64,000 nt of DNA from positions 59,006 through 123,005 of the IMG/VR virus record IMGVR_UViG_3300032236_000679; one strand, given 5' to 3'. This document shows, in pieces, positions 39,246-48,601 of this stretch. The translations under genes and the position numbers were made by a program. Under the pieces are notes generated by a model. The model ran no database searches. It was not told the DNA's origin and was given only the letters and a program-made list of their open reading frames with translations. This DNA comes from a virus. The stretch's first letter is position 1. Each line of letters starts with the position of its first letter.

Positions 39246-40151
39246 ATGACATATTCGTCAGGTGGATTAATTCAAGCAACGGATTACAATACAAGAGCAT
39301 CCAATATCAATGATATTTGGGGTGTTGGATCCGGCTCTAATGGATATGGACAGAGTACTACTTTATCAACTGTAGCAAGTGCAGGTACTGTTACTGCTAC
39401 ACAATGGGCCACACTCGTTAATCGTTTAGAATCTATTACACAACATCAAACTGGCGTAACTACCGGCATTAGTGCTCCAACTTCTGGATCAACTGTTACA
39501 TTTTTATCCACACTGGATACTAAGTTAGCAGCAATTGTTACTAATAAATTTTCTGCTGCAACTAGAGGGTCACTTGTAGGTGGATCTGGTTCGATTTCTT
39601 CATTTGCTTGGACTACCAGTTGTACTAGAGAATATTATTGGACTTTTTCAGATCTTAATACTGTTCGATATTTCTTTAATGCTGGTGGGTTACTTAACAT
39701 GTATATGAGAGTCCTTTCTGGTACAACTACAAAATCTACTGATTGGGACAGTTTTTTAACTAATCAAATTGGAACAATCTCATTAGGCAGTAACCTTTGC
39801 TCACGTACTGGAACTGGTGGCGATAATTTAACTCAAAATACCAGTACTGGCTACTATAATTTAACTTCTACTTATCAAACACTTTTCAATATTGGATCAA
39901 CAAGTGCTACTGCTGACTATGGAAACAACTATGCAGTAATTGAAGCAAAATTAGGCGGTGCATTGGGAGGCGCAGGTTCCAATGTTGTTTATATGAGATT
40001 TACATTATACGATATTGCTGCTGATATTATCAATGATACTGTTGACGGGACAACAGGTTCTTATAATTCTTATACTCCTCCAGAAACAACTTACTTAACA
40101 AATACTTGGGGCACTCCGACTGTTACTGCTGGAACATTGTCACAAAGTTAA
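39246..40151 (+). CDS. Putative structural protein, tail-fibre region
   Basis: A 301-residue protein starting MTYSSGGLIQATDYN, preceded by AGAAGA. It is rich in Ser, Thr, Gly, Asn and Tyr and mostly beta in character. The segments SRASN-like NTRASNINDIWG and TATQWATLVNRLESI resemble a recurring family of phage virion proteins. No catalytic motif is seen. It is the last gene of the late structural block: an early-type promoter starts immediately after its stop. It could be a fibre tip or head/tail decoration. Confidence 0.5.
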   Translation: MTYSSGGLIQATDYNTRASNINDIWGVGSGSNGYGQSTTLSTVASAGTVTATQWATLVNRLESITQHQTGVTTGISAPTSGSTVTFLSTLDTKLAAIVTNKFSAATRGSLVGGSGSISSFAWTTSCTREYYWTFSDLNTVRYFFNAGGLLNMYMRVLSGTTTKSTDWDSFLTNQIGTISLGSNLCSRTGTGGDNLTQNTSTGYYNLTSTYQTLFNIGSTSATADYGNNYAVIEAKLGGALGGAGSNVVYMRFTLYDIAADIINDTVDGTTGSYNSYTPPETTYLTNTWGTPTVTAGTLSQS

Positions 40152-40153
40152 TT

Positions 40154-40182
40154 TTGACATTATTACATCGTTCTGCTAACAT
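40154..40182 (+). promoter_or_regulatory. sigma70-like early promoter with extended -10
   Basis: TTGACA (40154-40159), a 17-nt spacer ending in TGC, then TAACAT (40177-40182), 6 nt before the ATG at 40189. The -35, the CGTTCTGC stretch before the -10 and the TGC extended -10 match the promoter at 62966-62993. It marks the start of the glycosyltransferase/radical SAM unit and separates it from the late genes upstream. Confidence 0.65.
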
Positions 40183-40188
40183 AATAGT

Positions 40189-40509
40189 ATGGACATTGAC
40201 GAACTTAAAAATCAAGCACAACTAAGTTATGATCATGCTGTAGGTAAGAAAAACCTACAGCAACGAATGGAATCACGACTTAATGTTGCATACAATGGCG
40301 GCTTCTTTACAGTAACAAAAGAACAGATAAACTTTCTTGATCTACTTGGTTCTCAAGAAGTAGTATTACTTGATGATTATCAAACTCCCGTAAAAGTAAA
40401 TGCATTTGAATTACTGAAAATTATGTTTGCACGTTATCATGAAATTATGAATGAATGGCTTTTTGAATGGGAAGAACTAAAGAAAGTTAGGTCTGCAAAG
40501 AATGTCTAA
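40189..40509 (+). CDS. Small conserved phage protein, function unknown
   Basis: A 106-residue, mainly helical protein: MDIDELKNQAQLSYDHA at the start and FYHEIMNEW-like ARYHEIMNEWLFEWEELKKV near the end. The C-terminus ends by overlapping the next ATG by 8 nt. It is the first gene behind the promoter at 40154, and a transcript from there would have almost no leader. No domain is recognised. Its position suggests an early function within the modification island. Confidence 0.65.
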   Translation: MDIDELKNQAQLSYDHAVGKKNLQQRMESRLNVAYNGGFFTVTKEQINFLDLLGSQEVVLLDDYQTPVKVNAFELLKIMFARYHEIMNEWLFEWEELKKVRSAKNV

Positions 40510-41299
40510 TACAGGCGCTGTTATTATTGCTAATAATACAGATAACTTTGACTATATCAAACTAGCAGAAGTTGCAGCAACTAAAATTAAAATAAATCTA
40601 GGTATTCCAGTTGCTTTAATAACAGGTTCTGATATTGAATCTGATATATTTGATAAGATCATTCAACTTGATCCAAAAGAAACTAATAAAAGATACATTA
40701 GAGAATATGCAGGACATGTTTCATGGCTTAACATGGATAGAACTGCTGTTTATGATCTAACTCCTTGGGATAGAACACTGCTGATAGATGCAGATTTCTT
40801 TGTGCATACTGATGCATTGAAAAATCATCTGCTATCTACAGCAGACTTTGCCATTGCAAGAAAGTTATATGATCCAACAACTGGTAACGATTATGTTTTG
40901 AAACTGGGAAAAAGCCAAATTGATCAGCGGTGGGCTACTGTAATGATCTTTAATAAGTCTACAGTTGCTAAATCAATATTTGAAATGGCAAAGCATGTGT
41001 TTGATCATTGGTATTACTATCATAAACTTTATAACTTTAACTTTGCCCCATATAGAAATGATTATGCATTTACTATTGCTTGTCACTTGTTAGGCGGATA
41101 TGGTACTACAGATTTTGACATATCAAATTATACAATGCCTAATTGTGATTTCAACACACGAATAAATCAACTGAACATGGAAAATATTTTAATATCTTAC
41201 GATAAGATAGTGAACACACAGCCTAAAACTTTTGTTCAACGTATAAAGACAGATGTTCACGTACAAAATAAAGCAAGTTTGTTTGGATGTTTATCATGA
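40502..41299 (+). CDS. Glycosyltransferase-like protein with DxD motif
   Basis: A 265-residue protein with a GT-A-like layout: N-terminal AVIIANNTDNFDYIKLAEVA, LGIPVALITGSD, then the metal/sugar-nucleotide motif TLLIDADFFV. A WATVMIFN segment and a C-terminal basic region follow. GT-A enzymes transfer a sugar from a nucleotide donor onto glycans, protein or DNA. It overlaps both neighbours and is a distant paralogue of the following gene. The acceptor is unknown. Confidence 0.65.
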   Translation: MSNTGAVIIANNTDNFDYIKLAEVAATKIKINLGIPVALITGSDIESDIFDKIIQLDPKETNKRYIREYAGHVSWLNMDRTAVYDLTPWDRTLLIDADFFVHTDALKNHLLSTADFAIARKLYDPTTGNDYVLKLGKSQIDQRWATVMIFNKSTVAKSIFEMAKHVFDHWYYYHKLYNFNFAPYRNDYAFTIACHLLGGYGTTDFDISNYTMPNCDFNTRINQLNMENILISYDKIVNTQPKTFVQRIKTDVHVQNKASLFGCLS

Positions 41300-42111
41300 C
41301 ACAGGGATTCGTTACTATTGCTTGTAACACAGTAGATATTAACTATCTCGAACATGCATATCAACTTGCTGTTAGTATTAAAGATACACAGAAACAAGTC
41401 ACTGACATTTCAGTTATTGTCAATGACAGTGCAACTGCATTGATTGAAGATAGACATACAAAGATATTTGATAAGATCATTCCAGTCTTTACAGGCAAGT
41501 TAAATCTACGTAAGACCTACAGTCCTGAATATAAAGTTTGTTTCCTCACTCCATATGAACAGACTATCAAAATTGAATCTGACATGATACTGACTTCTAA
41601 TATTGATCATTGGTGGCCAATATTAGATGAGAAAGACATTGTATTAACTGATAAAGTAATGACTTACTGGGGTGAGGTTGTAACTGATAGAAGTCAGCGT
41701 AAGATATTTGACGACAATGATTTGCCAGATGTTTATAGCGGCTTATATTACGTTAGACCAAACGAAGAATCGCATAGATTTTTTGATATTGTCACAGCAA
41801 TCTTTAAGAACTGGCTATGGTTTAGAGATCATTATCTGAAGAATTGTAGATATGAGCAGCCTGTTACAGATGAAGTATTTGCTATTGCTGCAAAGATATA
41901 TGGTGTTGAACGGTGTACTTTAAATAAAGCAAGTATTCCTACATTTGTTCATATGAAGAATACACTACAAAAGATCCCAAAAGATGACAGTTGGTATCGT
42001 TATGTAGACTTTGAACAACGTAATAGCAATACATCTATTGGATATTTTAATCAACTATATCCATTGCATTATCATGATAAAACATTTTTGGATAAACTAA
42101 CAAATGACTGA
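41296..42111 (+). CDS. Glycosyltransferase-like protein, paralogue of the previous gene
   Basis: A 271-residue protein from ATG 41296, chosen because it overlaps the upstream stop as ATGA; an in-frame ATG at 41287 is an alternative. It starts MTQGFVTIACNTVDINYLEH and has KIESDMIL in the place of the DxD motif, so the motif is ExD. SGLYYVRPNEESHRFFDIV and a His/Tyr-rich end follow. The organisation parallels the upstream gene, suggesting duplication. It may act in the same glycan pathway; activity with an altered metal motif is unproven. Confidence 0.6.
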   Translation: MTQGFVTIACNTVDINYLEHAYQLAVSIKDTQKQVTDISVIVNDSATALIEDRHTKIFDKIIPVFTGKLNLRKTYSPEYKVCFLTPYEQTIKIESDMILTSNIDHWWPILDEKDIVLTDKVMTYWGEVVTDRSQRKIFDDNDLPDVYSGLYYVRPNEESHRFFDIVTAIFKNWLWFRDHYLKNCRYEQPVTDEVFAIAAKIYGVERCTLNKASIPTFVHMKNTLQKIPKDDSWYRYVDFEQRNSNTSIGYFNQLYPLHYHDKTFLDKLTND

Positions 42112-42469
42112 AGAAGAATTTTTAAATGAAATTTTCAAACATGTTGTTCTATTAGAATCCAAACCTATAGAATACAGAATCTATTACAATAAAGATACTG
42201 GTAGCATTATATGCTATAGTCAAGAAGACTTAGCGGGTGATTATATTCTAGTTACTGAACAAGAATATATGAATTTTAATACAGAAATTTTTATTGTTGA
42301 AGACGGAAAATTAGTTAGAAAAGACATCTACATACAAAACAAACTACAGGTGCAGAAAGAAGAGTTTAAGAATTCAATTAGAACATTTGCATCTATTAAG
42401 AATGATAAACAATTTGCAGTAGATAGTGAATATACTAACCCAACTGATATTTGGAATTTAAATGAGTGA
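42104..42469 (+). CDS. Hypothetical protein between glycosyltransferase genes
   Basis: A 121-residue protein with 8-nt overlaps at both ends. It starts MTEEEFLNEIFKHVVLLESK, then shows YNKDTGSIICYSQEDLAG and YILVTEQEYMNFN, and ends with a charged helix and NPTDIWNLNE. No family is recognised. Tight coupling on both sides indicates that it belongs to the island. Confidence 0.6.
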   Translation: MTEEEFLNEIFKHVVLLESKPIEYRIYYNKDTGSIICYSQEDLAGDYILVTEQEYMNFNTEIFIVEDGKLVRKDIYIQNKLQVQKEEFKNSIRTFASIKNDKQFAVDSEYTNPTDIWNLNE

Positions 42470-43406
42470 TACAATTGACATAAGTGAAATTGATTGTGTT
42501 TATCTAAGTTATGATGAACCACGTGCTGATGAGTTTTGGGCAAAGATACAGAGTCAAGTACCGTGGGCTAAACGTGTACACAATGTAAAAGGTAGCGATG
42601 CTGCTCATAAAGCCGCTGCCGCTGCCAGTGATACCGAACGCTTTATTCTTATCGACGGTGATAACTTACCAAATTGGGAATTCTTTAATCAACAGTTACG
42701 CATAACTGAAATAAACAAGGAAAGTGTATTCCGTTGGAGAGCCATTAACGAAATTAATGGTCTCACTTATGGTAATGGTGGCATTAGTTGTTGGACTCGT
42801 GACTTCATCAACACGATGCGTACACATGAATCAACTGATGGCAGCGATGACACAGTAGTTGAATTCTGTTTTGATAATCGTTACTGGGCAATGCATGATG
42901 TTTGGAGTTACACATATCCAAATCAAAGTCAGTATCATGCTTGGCGTGCAGGATTTAGAGAGGGTGTTAAAATGTGTTTGGATCAAGGACGCAGACCAAC
43001 ACCCGAAGAATTTGACACTGCGGTTTGGTATGGCAACAAGTTTAGTCTGGAAGTTTGGTGTACTCTAGGCAGAGATGTTGAGTATGGCGAATGGGCGATA
43101 TATGGTGCTAGATATGGTGCATATAAGTGTATGTTCGAGGACAGTTGGGATTATACTGAAGTAAGAGATTTTGACAAATTGAATGAAATATATCAAAATA
43201 TTTTACCTAGCGAAGCAGAAAAGAACAGCGAATACCACGCTAGTATCTTGACAAATCGTCTTGGTTTAAATATAGTAGAAGTAACAGCCGATCAAAGTTC
43301 GTGGATTAAAAAGCACAACCAGCCTTGGAAGAACATTGATATCATGCTGCCAGAAAGAGATTATGTCAGAGTCATCAACGAAACCGCTAGACAACTCTGG
43401 CGATAA
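42462..43406 (+). CDS. Glycosyltransferase-like protein (SYDEP / DGDN family)
   Basis: A 314-residue protein. The N-terminal domain looks like a GT-A-type Rossmann half: DCVYLSYDEPRADEFWAKI, VPWAKRVHNVKGS, AHKAAAAASDTERFILIDGD, where DGD is a DxD-type motif. Further on are NGGISCWTRDFI and WRAGFREGVKMCLDQGRRPT. The same layout is repeated at the C-terminal end of the 1345-residue protein encoded at 50976 (LDVVFIHNGEKDSGVN... KAYQTAAELSSTDWFL... WRTAFRETVKLL). This ties the two genes to one family. The product overlaps the first radical SAM gene. Sugar donor and acceptor are unknown. Confidence 0.65.
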   Translation: MSDTIDISEIDCVYLSYDEPRADEFWAKIQSQVPWAKRVHNVKGSDAAHKAAAAASDTERFILIDGDNLPNWEFFNQQLRITEINKESVFRWRAINEINGLTYGNGGISCWTRDFINTMRTHESTDGSDDTVVEFCFDNRYWAMHDVWSYTYPNQSQYHAWRAGFREGVKMCLDQGRRPTPEEFDTAVWYGNKFSLEVWCTLGRDVEYGEWAIYGARYGAYKCMFEDSWDYTEVRDFDKLNEIYQNILPSEAEKNSEYHASILTNRLGLNIVEVTADQSSWIKKHNQPWKNIDIMLPERDYVRVINETARQLWR

Positions 43407-44805
43407 GAATACAGTAAATTCAGACGGAACACTAAACAGCGGGTTTATGTCGTCCGCTGAACAGATGAAAGAAAAGTTAGGACCAGCACTGTGTCTTGCT
43501 AAGTGGCAGCAGACCAGTCTACATCTAACTACAGGTCATACCAACAGTTGTTATCATCCACCCTTACACAAGATAGAGGTAACTGAACTTGAGAATAACC
43601 CCAGTGCGCTCCATAACACCCCTTACAAGAAGACCCAAAGACACAGGATGTTACGGGGAGAGAAGCCAGAAGAATGTTCATATTGCTGGCGTGCTGAAGC
43701 CACTGGAAACTTATCAGATAGACATTACAGGTCAGGGGAGCCCTGGGCGGCTGAGAGATTTGATGAGATTTTGGTTCAAGATCCCTTAACATGGAATGTG
43801 AATCCTGCTTATGTTGAAGTCAATTTTAGTAATATTTGTAATCTTAGATGTAGTTATTGCAGTCCTCAATTTAGTAGCACATGGGCACAGGAAATCAATC
43901 GACTGGGAGCGTATCCTACCAGTAGTAGACACAATGACCCTCGTCACTTTGTGGGCGAACGCAGTGTTATTCCTAATCGTGACACTAATCCATATGTTGA
44001 TGCTTTTTGGCGTTGGTGGCCCGAACTATATCCTCAACTAAAACATTTCCGTATGACTGGCGGCGAGCCAACTATGGATAAGAATACCTACAGGGTATTT
44101 GATTATGTGTTGGCAAATCCAAAGCCTGATCTACATCTTAATACAACCAGTAACTTCAGTCAGCAGCCTGCTGTATTTGACAAGTACATGGACTATATAA
44201 AGCGACTATGCGAAGGTGAGAACATAGAACACTTTATGCAATTCGTCAGTTTGGATACATGGGGTAAGCAAGCAGAATATATTCGTGATGGGATGGACTT
44301 TGATCTTGTTATTGCGAACGTAGAAAGATTTTTAACAGAAGTACCTTATCGCAATAGTCTTACTTTTATTATTACAATGAGTAATTTAGCCATTCCCAAT
44401 GTGCATAAGTTATTGGAACATATTTTAGAACTTAGACAAAAGCATAGCACAACATATCAACGTATATGGTTTGATACTCCAATTCTTCGTGAACCATTAT
44501 GGCAGACTCCGCGTGGCATGCCTGCTGCATATCAATTTAAACTTCAGCAAACAGTCGATTGGATGAAGACTTCATTAGAAACTTCTGATACACGTTTTAA
44601 AGGTTTTAAAGATTATGAAGTACAACGTCTACAGCGTGTAGTAGATCAAATGAATCCGCAACAGCATCAATTTGCTGATTGGGTCAAAGCAGATTTCTAT
44701 AAATTTTTTAACGAACATGATAAGCGCCGTGGCACTAATTTCCTCAAGACATTTCCTGAAATGAGTGAGTGGTATGACGAGTGCAAATATTGGGCAGAAA
44801 AATGA
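43363..44805 (+). CDS. Radical SAM protein 1 of 5
   Basis: A 480-residue protein from ATG 43363 (MSESSTK), preceded by AGAAAGAGA; in-frame ATGs at 43336 and 43447 are alternatives. The radical SAM cluster motif CNLRCSYC (CxxxCxxC) is near residues 159-166, and MTGGEPTM is the SAM-binding GGE motif. Upstream are extra cysteines (SCYHPP; CSYCWRAE), which probably form an auxiliary iron-sulfur site. This matches the twitch-domain radical SAM clade found in T4-like phages. It has closest visible similarity to protein 2. The reaction is unknown. Confidence 0.85.
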   Translation: MSESSTKPLDNSGDKNTVNSDGTLNSGFMSSAEQMKEKLGPALCLAKWQQTSLHLTTGHTNSCYHPPLHKIEVTELENNPSALHNTPYKKTQRHRMLRGEKPEECSYCWRAEATGNLSDRHYRSGEPWAAERFDEILVQDPLTWNVNPAYVEVNFSNICNLRCSYCSPQFSSTWAQEINRLGAYPTSSRHNDPRHFVGERSVIPNRDTNPYVDAFWRWWPELYPQLKHFRMTGGEPTMDKNTYRVFDYVLANPKPDLHLNTTSNFSQQPAVFDKYMDYIKRLCEGENIEHFMQFVSLDTWGKQAEYIRDGMDFDLVIANVERFLTEVPYRNSLTFIITMSNLAIPNVHKLLEHILELRQKHSTTYQRIWFDTPILREPLWQTPRGMPAAYQFKLQQTVDWMKTSLETSDTRFKGFKDYEVQRLQRVVDQMNPQQHQFADWVKADFYKFFNEHDKRRGTNFLKTFPEMSEWYDECKYWAEK

Positions 44806-46157
44806 CAAAAAGTAAACTTAAGGACGAAACTTTTCTAGAATATAAAAGACGTGTACTTGATACTAAGAGTGCAAGTTTCTGCGGAGCAAAATGGTACAAT
44901 GCAACTATTTGGCTTGGTAGTGGCATGACTACAAGTTGTCACCATCCTCTACCTCATAAAGTCTCTGTAGAAGAAGTTGTTGCAAATCCTCGTGCATTAC
45001 ATAATACGCCTCAGAAGAAAATGGAACGTCTTATGATGCAGAAAGGGCAACGTCCCAGTGGATGTGAATACTGTTGGAAAATTGAAGACAGTAGTCCAGA
45101 AGCCATCAGCGACAGACCTTATAAGTCAATGATATATACAGAACATGAACTGTGGTTTGCCAATGCGATTCCCAGTGACACAGATATTAATTTAAGAACT
45201 TTAGAGATAGCATTTGATCGTACATGTAACTTTGCTTGTAGTTATTGCAACCCTGCTTTCTCAACAACTTGGGCAAAGGATATAAAACAGAATGGACCTT
45301 ACAACAATCTTACTAGCGATGGTCGTAACCATTTTACTCATGAGCATGGTAGTAGCCAGCTTTATCGCGTGGGCGAAGAAAATCCGTACGTGGAAGCCTT
45401 CTTCAAATGGTGGGAATCAGATCTTAAAGACACCCTCCAAGAGCTTCGGATAACTGGCGGCGAACCAACTATGAGCGCAGACTTTTGGCGCTTGATTGAT
45501 TGGTTCAAAGATAATAAAAGTAATGTGAAACTTGCAATCAATAGTAATCTTGGTGCAAAGCAAGATTTAATTGATCGTCTAATTGCAGCAAGTCATGACA
45601 TCCCACACGTAGAACTCTATACCAGCTGCGAAGCAACAGGATTATCTGCTGAATATATTCGTGACGGTATGGTGTGGCGAGACTGGATTGACAATGTCAA
45701 CAGGTTGGTCGAAGAAGGGAACTTTAAAGCCCTACATGTCATGGCTACGATTAACGGACTTTGTTTGCCAACAATAACAGACTTCTTAGATCTTATTATG
45801 TTAAGCAAAGAACAGTATGGTCGTAATTGGCCCACTGTGACATTAAACATTCTTCGCTTTCCCAGTTTTCAAAGTCCTCTTGTATTGCCAGTTGAATATA
45901 GACAAACAGTAATTACAAAATTGCGTAAGTGGTATATGAAGAATGGAGAAAGTCCTTTACTGCATGAGATGGAACGTGAACATATTCTACGACTGATAAC
46001 TTATCTTGAATCTGTTGAAAGTCCACATGCTGGTGCAAGTGCCATTGAGGATTTACAGAAAGATTTTAAACATTTCTATACACAGTACGATCAACGTCGC
46101 AATAAGAACTTTGAAAAGACATTTCCTGAATTAAAGGCATGGTATAATGGCATATAA
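44802..46157 (+). CDS. Radical SAM protein 2 of 5
   Basis: A 451-residue protein from ATG 44802, which overlaps the upstream stop (ATGA); a GTG at 44781 is less likely. The cluster motif CNFACSYC is at about residues 142-149, followed by ITGGEPTM. The N-terminal half has CGAKW, SCHHPLPHK and CEYCWKIED, matching protein 1 segment for segment (CLAKW, SCYHPPLHK, CSYCWRAE). The C-terminus repeats FYTQYDQRRNKNFEKTFPEL, similar to FFNEHDKRRGTNFLKTFPEM in protein 1. Proteins 1 and 2 are clear tandem duplicates. Confidence 0.85.
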   Translation: MTKSKLKDETFLEYKRRVLDTKSASFCGAKWYNATIWLGSGMTTSCHHPLPHKVSVEEVVANPRALHNTPQKKMERLMMQKGQRPSGCEYCWKIEDSSPEAISDRPYKSMIYTEHELWFANAIPSDTDINLRTLEIAFDRTCNFACSYCNPAFSTTWAKDIKQNGPYNNLTSDGRNHFTHEHGSSQLYRVGEENPYVEAFFKWWESDLKDTLQELRITGGEPTMSADFWRLIDWFKDNKSNVKLAINSNLGAKQDLIDRLIAASHDIPHVELYTSCEATGLSAEYIRDGMVWRDWIDNVNRLVEEGNFKALHVMATINGLCLPTITDFLDLIMLSKEQYGRNWPTVTLNILRFPSFQSPLVLPVEYRQTVITKLRKWYMKNGESPLLHEMEREHILRLITYLESVESPHAGASAIEDLQKDFKHFYTQYDQRRNKNFEKTFPELKAWYNGI

Positions 46158-47454
46158 TTATAATGGTAAAGAGCCAATTAAAATAGCAGTTGATGATCTA
46201 AGTGACAAGCACAAGGATCTCATTTTTGAAAATAAAACATTCTGTATGCTGCCATGGATTCATCTGCATAGTTTTCCAACAGGGGAAGCATATCCCTGTT
46301 GTAATACAGAAATGAAATACAAAGTTGGTAACACCAATCAACAAAGCATTAAAGAAATTTGGGATGGAACTGAAATGCAAGACGTTAGAAAACGTATGCT
46401 TGCAGGCGAAAAAGTAGAAGGTTGTAGTCGTTGTTATGAGCAAGAAGATTCTGGGTTCTTCAGTATGAGACTCAGCAGTAACAAACACTTTGGACATCAT
46501 ATTGCATTAACAGATAATCCCACACCTGACATGAAACTTGTCTATTGGGATATTCGTTTTAGCAATTTGTGTAATTTACGTTGTCGTAGTTGTGGACATA
46601 TCTTCAGCAGTAATTGGTATGATGATCAAGCCAAATTAGTTGAAATGGAACATGGCAGTGGAGAGGGTTGGAAAAGTAGACATCAGCGTTTGTACTTTGC
46701 TGGGCGCAGTGAAGATGATATGTGGGATCAACTCAAAGATCAAATTGATAATCTTGAACAAGTTTATTTTGCAGGTGGCGAACCTCTTATTATGGAAGAG
46801 CATTATCGTCTTCTAAATGAATTAATTAAACGTGGTCGTACTGATGTTAGACTTATATACAACACTAACTTTACTGAACTTGCTTACAAGAAAACTAATG
46901 TGCTGAATTTATGGAAAGAATTCAAAAGTGTTAGTGTTGGTGCCAGTTTAGATGCTATGGGCATGAGAGCAGAATACATTCGTAAGAATTGTAATTGGAG
47001 CCAAATTGAACATAACAGAGAAGAAATGTTGCAGATATGTCCCAATGTAGATTTTTATATCAGTCCCACTGTCAGTATTATGAATGCATGGCATGTCAGT
47101 GATTTTCATCGTGCATGGGTTGATATGGGCTTACTAAAGCCGCAAGATTTAAACATTAACATATTGCAGGATCCTGCATATTTTAGAATTGATGTATTAT
47201 CTCAGAAGTTTAAAGAAGAGATAAAAGCAAAGTGGGAAGATCATCTCACATGGTTACGACCTTTAGATGGGTTGACACGTGCCACTACAGGATTTGAAAG
47301 TGCAATTAATTTTATGATGGCAGATGACAAGAGCCATTTACTTCCAAAATTTTGGGATCGCACTAATAAATTAGATAAGATACGTAATGAGTCGCTACTA
47401 GGCGCAATACCGGAGTTATATCATGAGCAAATTATGCATTCTACCATGGGTTAG
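46147..47454 (+). CDS. Radical SAM protein 3 of 5 (twitch-type)
   Basis: A 435-residue protein overlapping the previous stop by 11 nt. The N-terminus has the classic twitch/SPASM-like set MLPWIHLHSFPTGEAYPCCN, with CSRCYEQED following. The radical SAM motif CNLRCRSC is at residues 142-149, then FAGGEPLI. It ends in TAG (47452-47454), one of three TAG stops in the window, with an in-frame TGA two codons on. The next gene starts 32 nt before this stop. Confidence 0.88.
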   Translation: MAYNYNGKEPIKIAVDDLSDKHKDLIFENKTFCMLPWIHLHSFPTGEAYPCCNTEMKYKVGNTNQQSIKEIWDGTEMQDVRKRMLAGEKVEGCSRCYEQEDSGFFSMRLSSNKHFGHHIALTDNPTPDMKLVYWDIRFSNLCNLRCRSCGHIFSSNWYDDQAKLVEMEHGSGEGWKSRHQRLYFAGRSEDDMWDQLKDQIDNLEQVYFAGGEPLIMEEHYRLLNELIKRGRTDVRLIYNTNFTELAYKKTNVLNLWKEFKSVSVGASLDAMGMRAEYIRKNCNWSQIEHNREEMLQICPNVDFYISPTVSIMNAWHVSDFHRAWVDMGLLKPQDLNINILQDPAYFRIDVLSQKFKEEIKAKWEDHLTWLRPLDGLTRATTGFESAINFMMADDKSHLLPKFWDRTNKLDKIRNESLLGAIPELYHEQIMHSTMG

Positions 47455-48601
47455 TGTTGAAACTAGTCCATTAGGAGAAATTAAACCCTGCTGTCTTGCT
47501 ATTGATCCAGTTGTTGATAACGATGGTAAAATTTTAAAACTTGCCAACAGTACATTAACTGAAGCATATAACAGTAATTATATGCGTGATCTCAGACAGA
47601 GTTTCTTAAACGGTGAAACTCCAGAGACCTGCAAGCGTTGCTGGGAAGAAGAAGATTCAGGCCGTACAAGCAAGCGTATGCACAGTTTAAATCGCCTTAA
47701 GAATCTTGTACAAGATGTTGATTTTACAGATGTCAACAGCAGTAATTTAATATTCCTTGATCTTAAACTTGGAAACATTTGCAATTTAAAATGTCGCATA
47801 TGCGGTAGTTACAGCAGCAGCAAATGGGCACAGGAAGAAATGGATATTCATCCAGGTAACGAAGTTGCACGTTCTAATCTTGTACAAGGCCGCTGGCCAC
47901 GCGAATCAAAAGAATTTTGGCAAGATCTAATAGATATGTTGCCAAATATTCGCTACATGGAATTCACAGGCGGCGAACCATTCTTAATTGATGAGCATTT
48001 TGATTTACTGGCTAAGGCAGTTGAATTGGGATATGCCAGCAACATTGAAATACATTATAATACTAATACAACTACAGTACCTAAACGCGGGTTAGAGTTA
48101 TGGCCACATTTTAAGATAGTTGAAATCGCATTCAGTATAGATGACATTGGTGAGCGATTTGAATACCAGCGTTATGGTGCAAAGTGGGACATTGCTCAAA
48201 AGAATTTGGAAATATTTAGACAACTAAGAAAAGAATCTCGAAATATCAAATTACAAATTTGTTTAACCATAAACATTCAAAATGTTTACTATCTAGATGA
48301 ATTAATCAATTGGGCTGTGATGCAGAAGTTTGATTATATCTATTTTAATATGCTACATGATATTTGGTACTTTAACATTAAGAATCTAACTCAACGTGCT
48401 AAAGATATGGTCACTGAAAAGTACGCTAACCTTAGTCTTCCTCATCAAGAAGAGTTTGATCGTTTAGTTACTTTTATGAATCAAGGTGAAGGTACTGATT
48501 GCGCCAAGTTAATTAAAATTTTAAAACAAAGTGATCAACAGCGTAATCAAAAATTCTCAGATCATCATCCTGAAATGGCATTGGCAATTGGTTATGAATG
48601 A
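47423..48601 (+). CDS. Radical SAM protein 4 of 5 (twitch-type)
   Basis: A 392-residue protein. The N-terminal CILPWVSVETSPLGEIKPCC and CKRCWEEED resemble protein 3; the cluster motif CNLKCRIC lies at about residues 120-127, then FTGGEPFL. It is a full-length copy with all cysteines. It overlaps the upstream gene by 32 nt, the longest overlap in the cluster, which implies strict co-expression. Confidence 0.88.
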   Translation: MSKLCILPWVSVETSPLGEIKPCCLAIDPVVDNDGKILKLANSTLTEAYNSNYMRDLRQSFLNGETPETCKRCWEEEDSGRTSKRMHSLNRLKNLVQDVDFTDVNSSNLIFLDLKLGNICNLKCRICGSYSSSKWAQEEMDIHPGNEVARSNLVQGRWPRESKEFWQDLIDMLPNIRYMEFTGGEPFLIDEHFDLLAKAVELGYASNIEIHYNTNTTTVPKRGLELWPHFKIVEIAFSIDDIGERFEYQRYGAKWDIAQKNLEIFRQLRKESRNIKLQICLTINIQNVYYLDELINWAVMQKFDYIYFNMLHDIWYFNIKNLTQRAKDMVTEKYANLSLPHQEEFDRLVTFMNQGEGTDCAKLIKILKQSDQQRNQKFSDHHPEMALAIGYE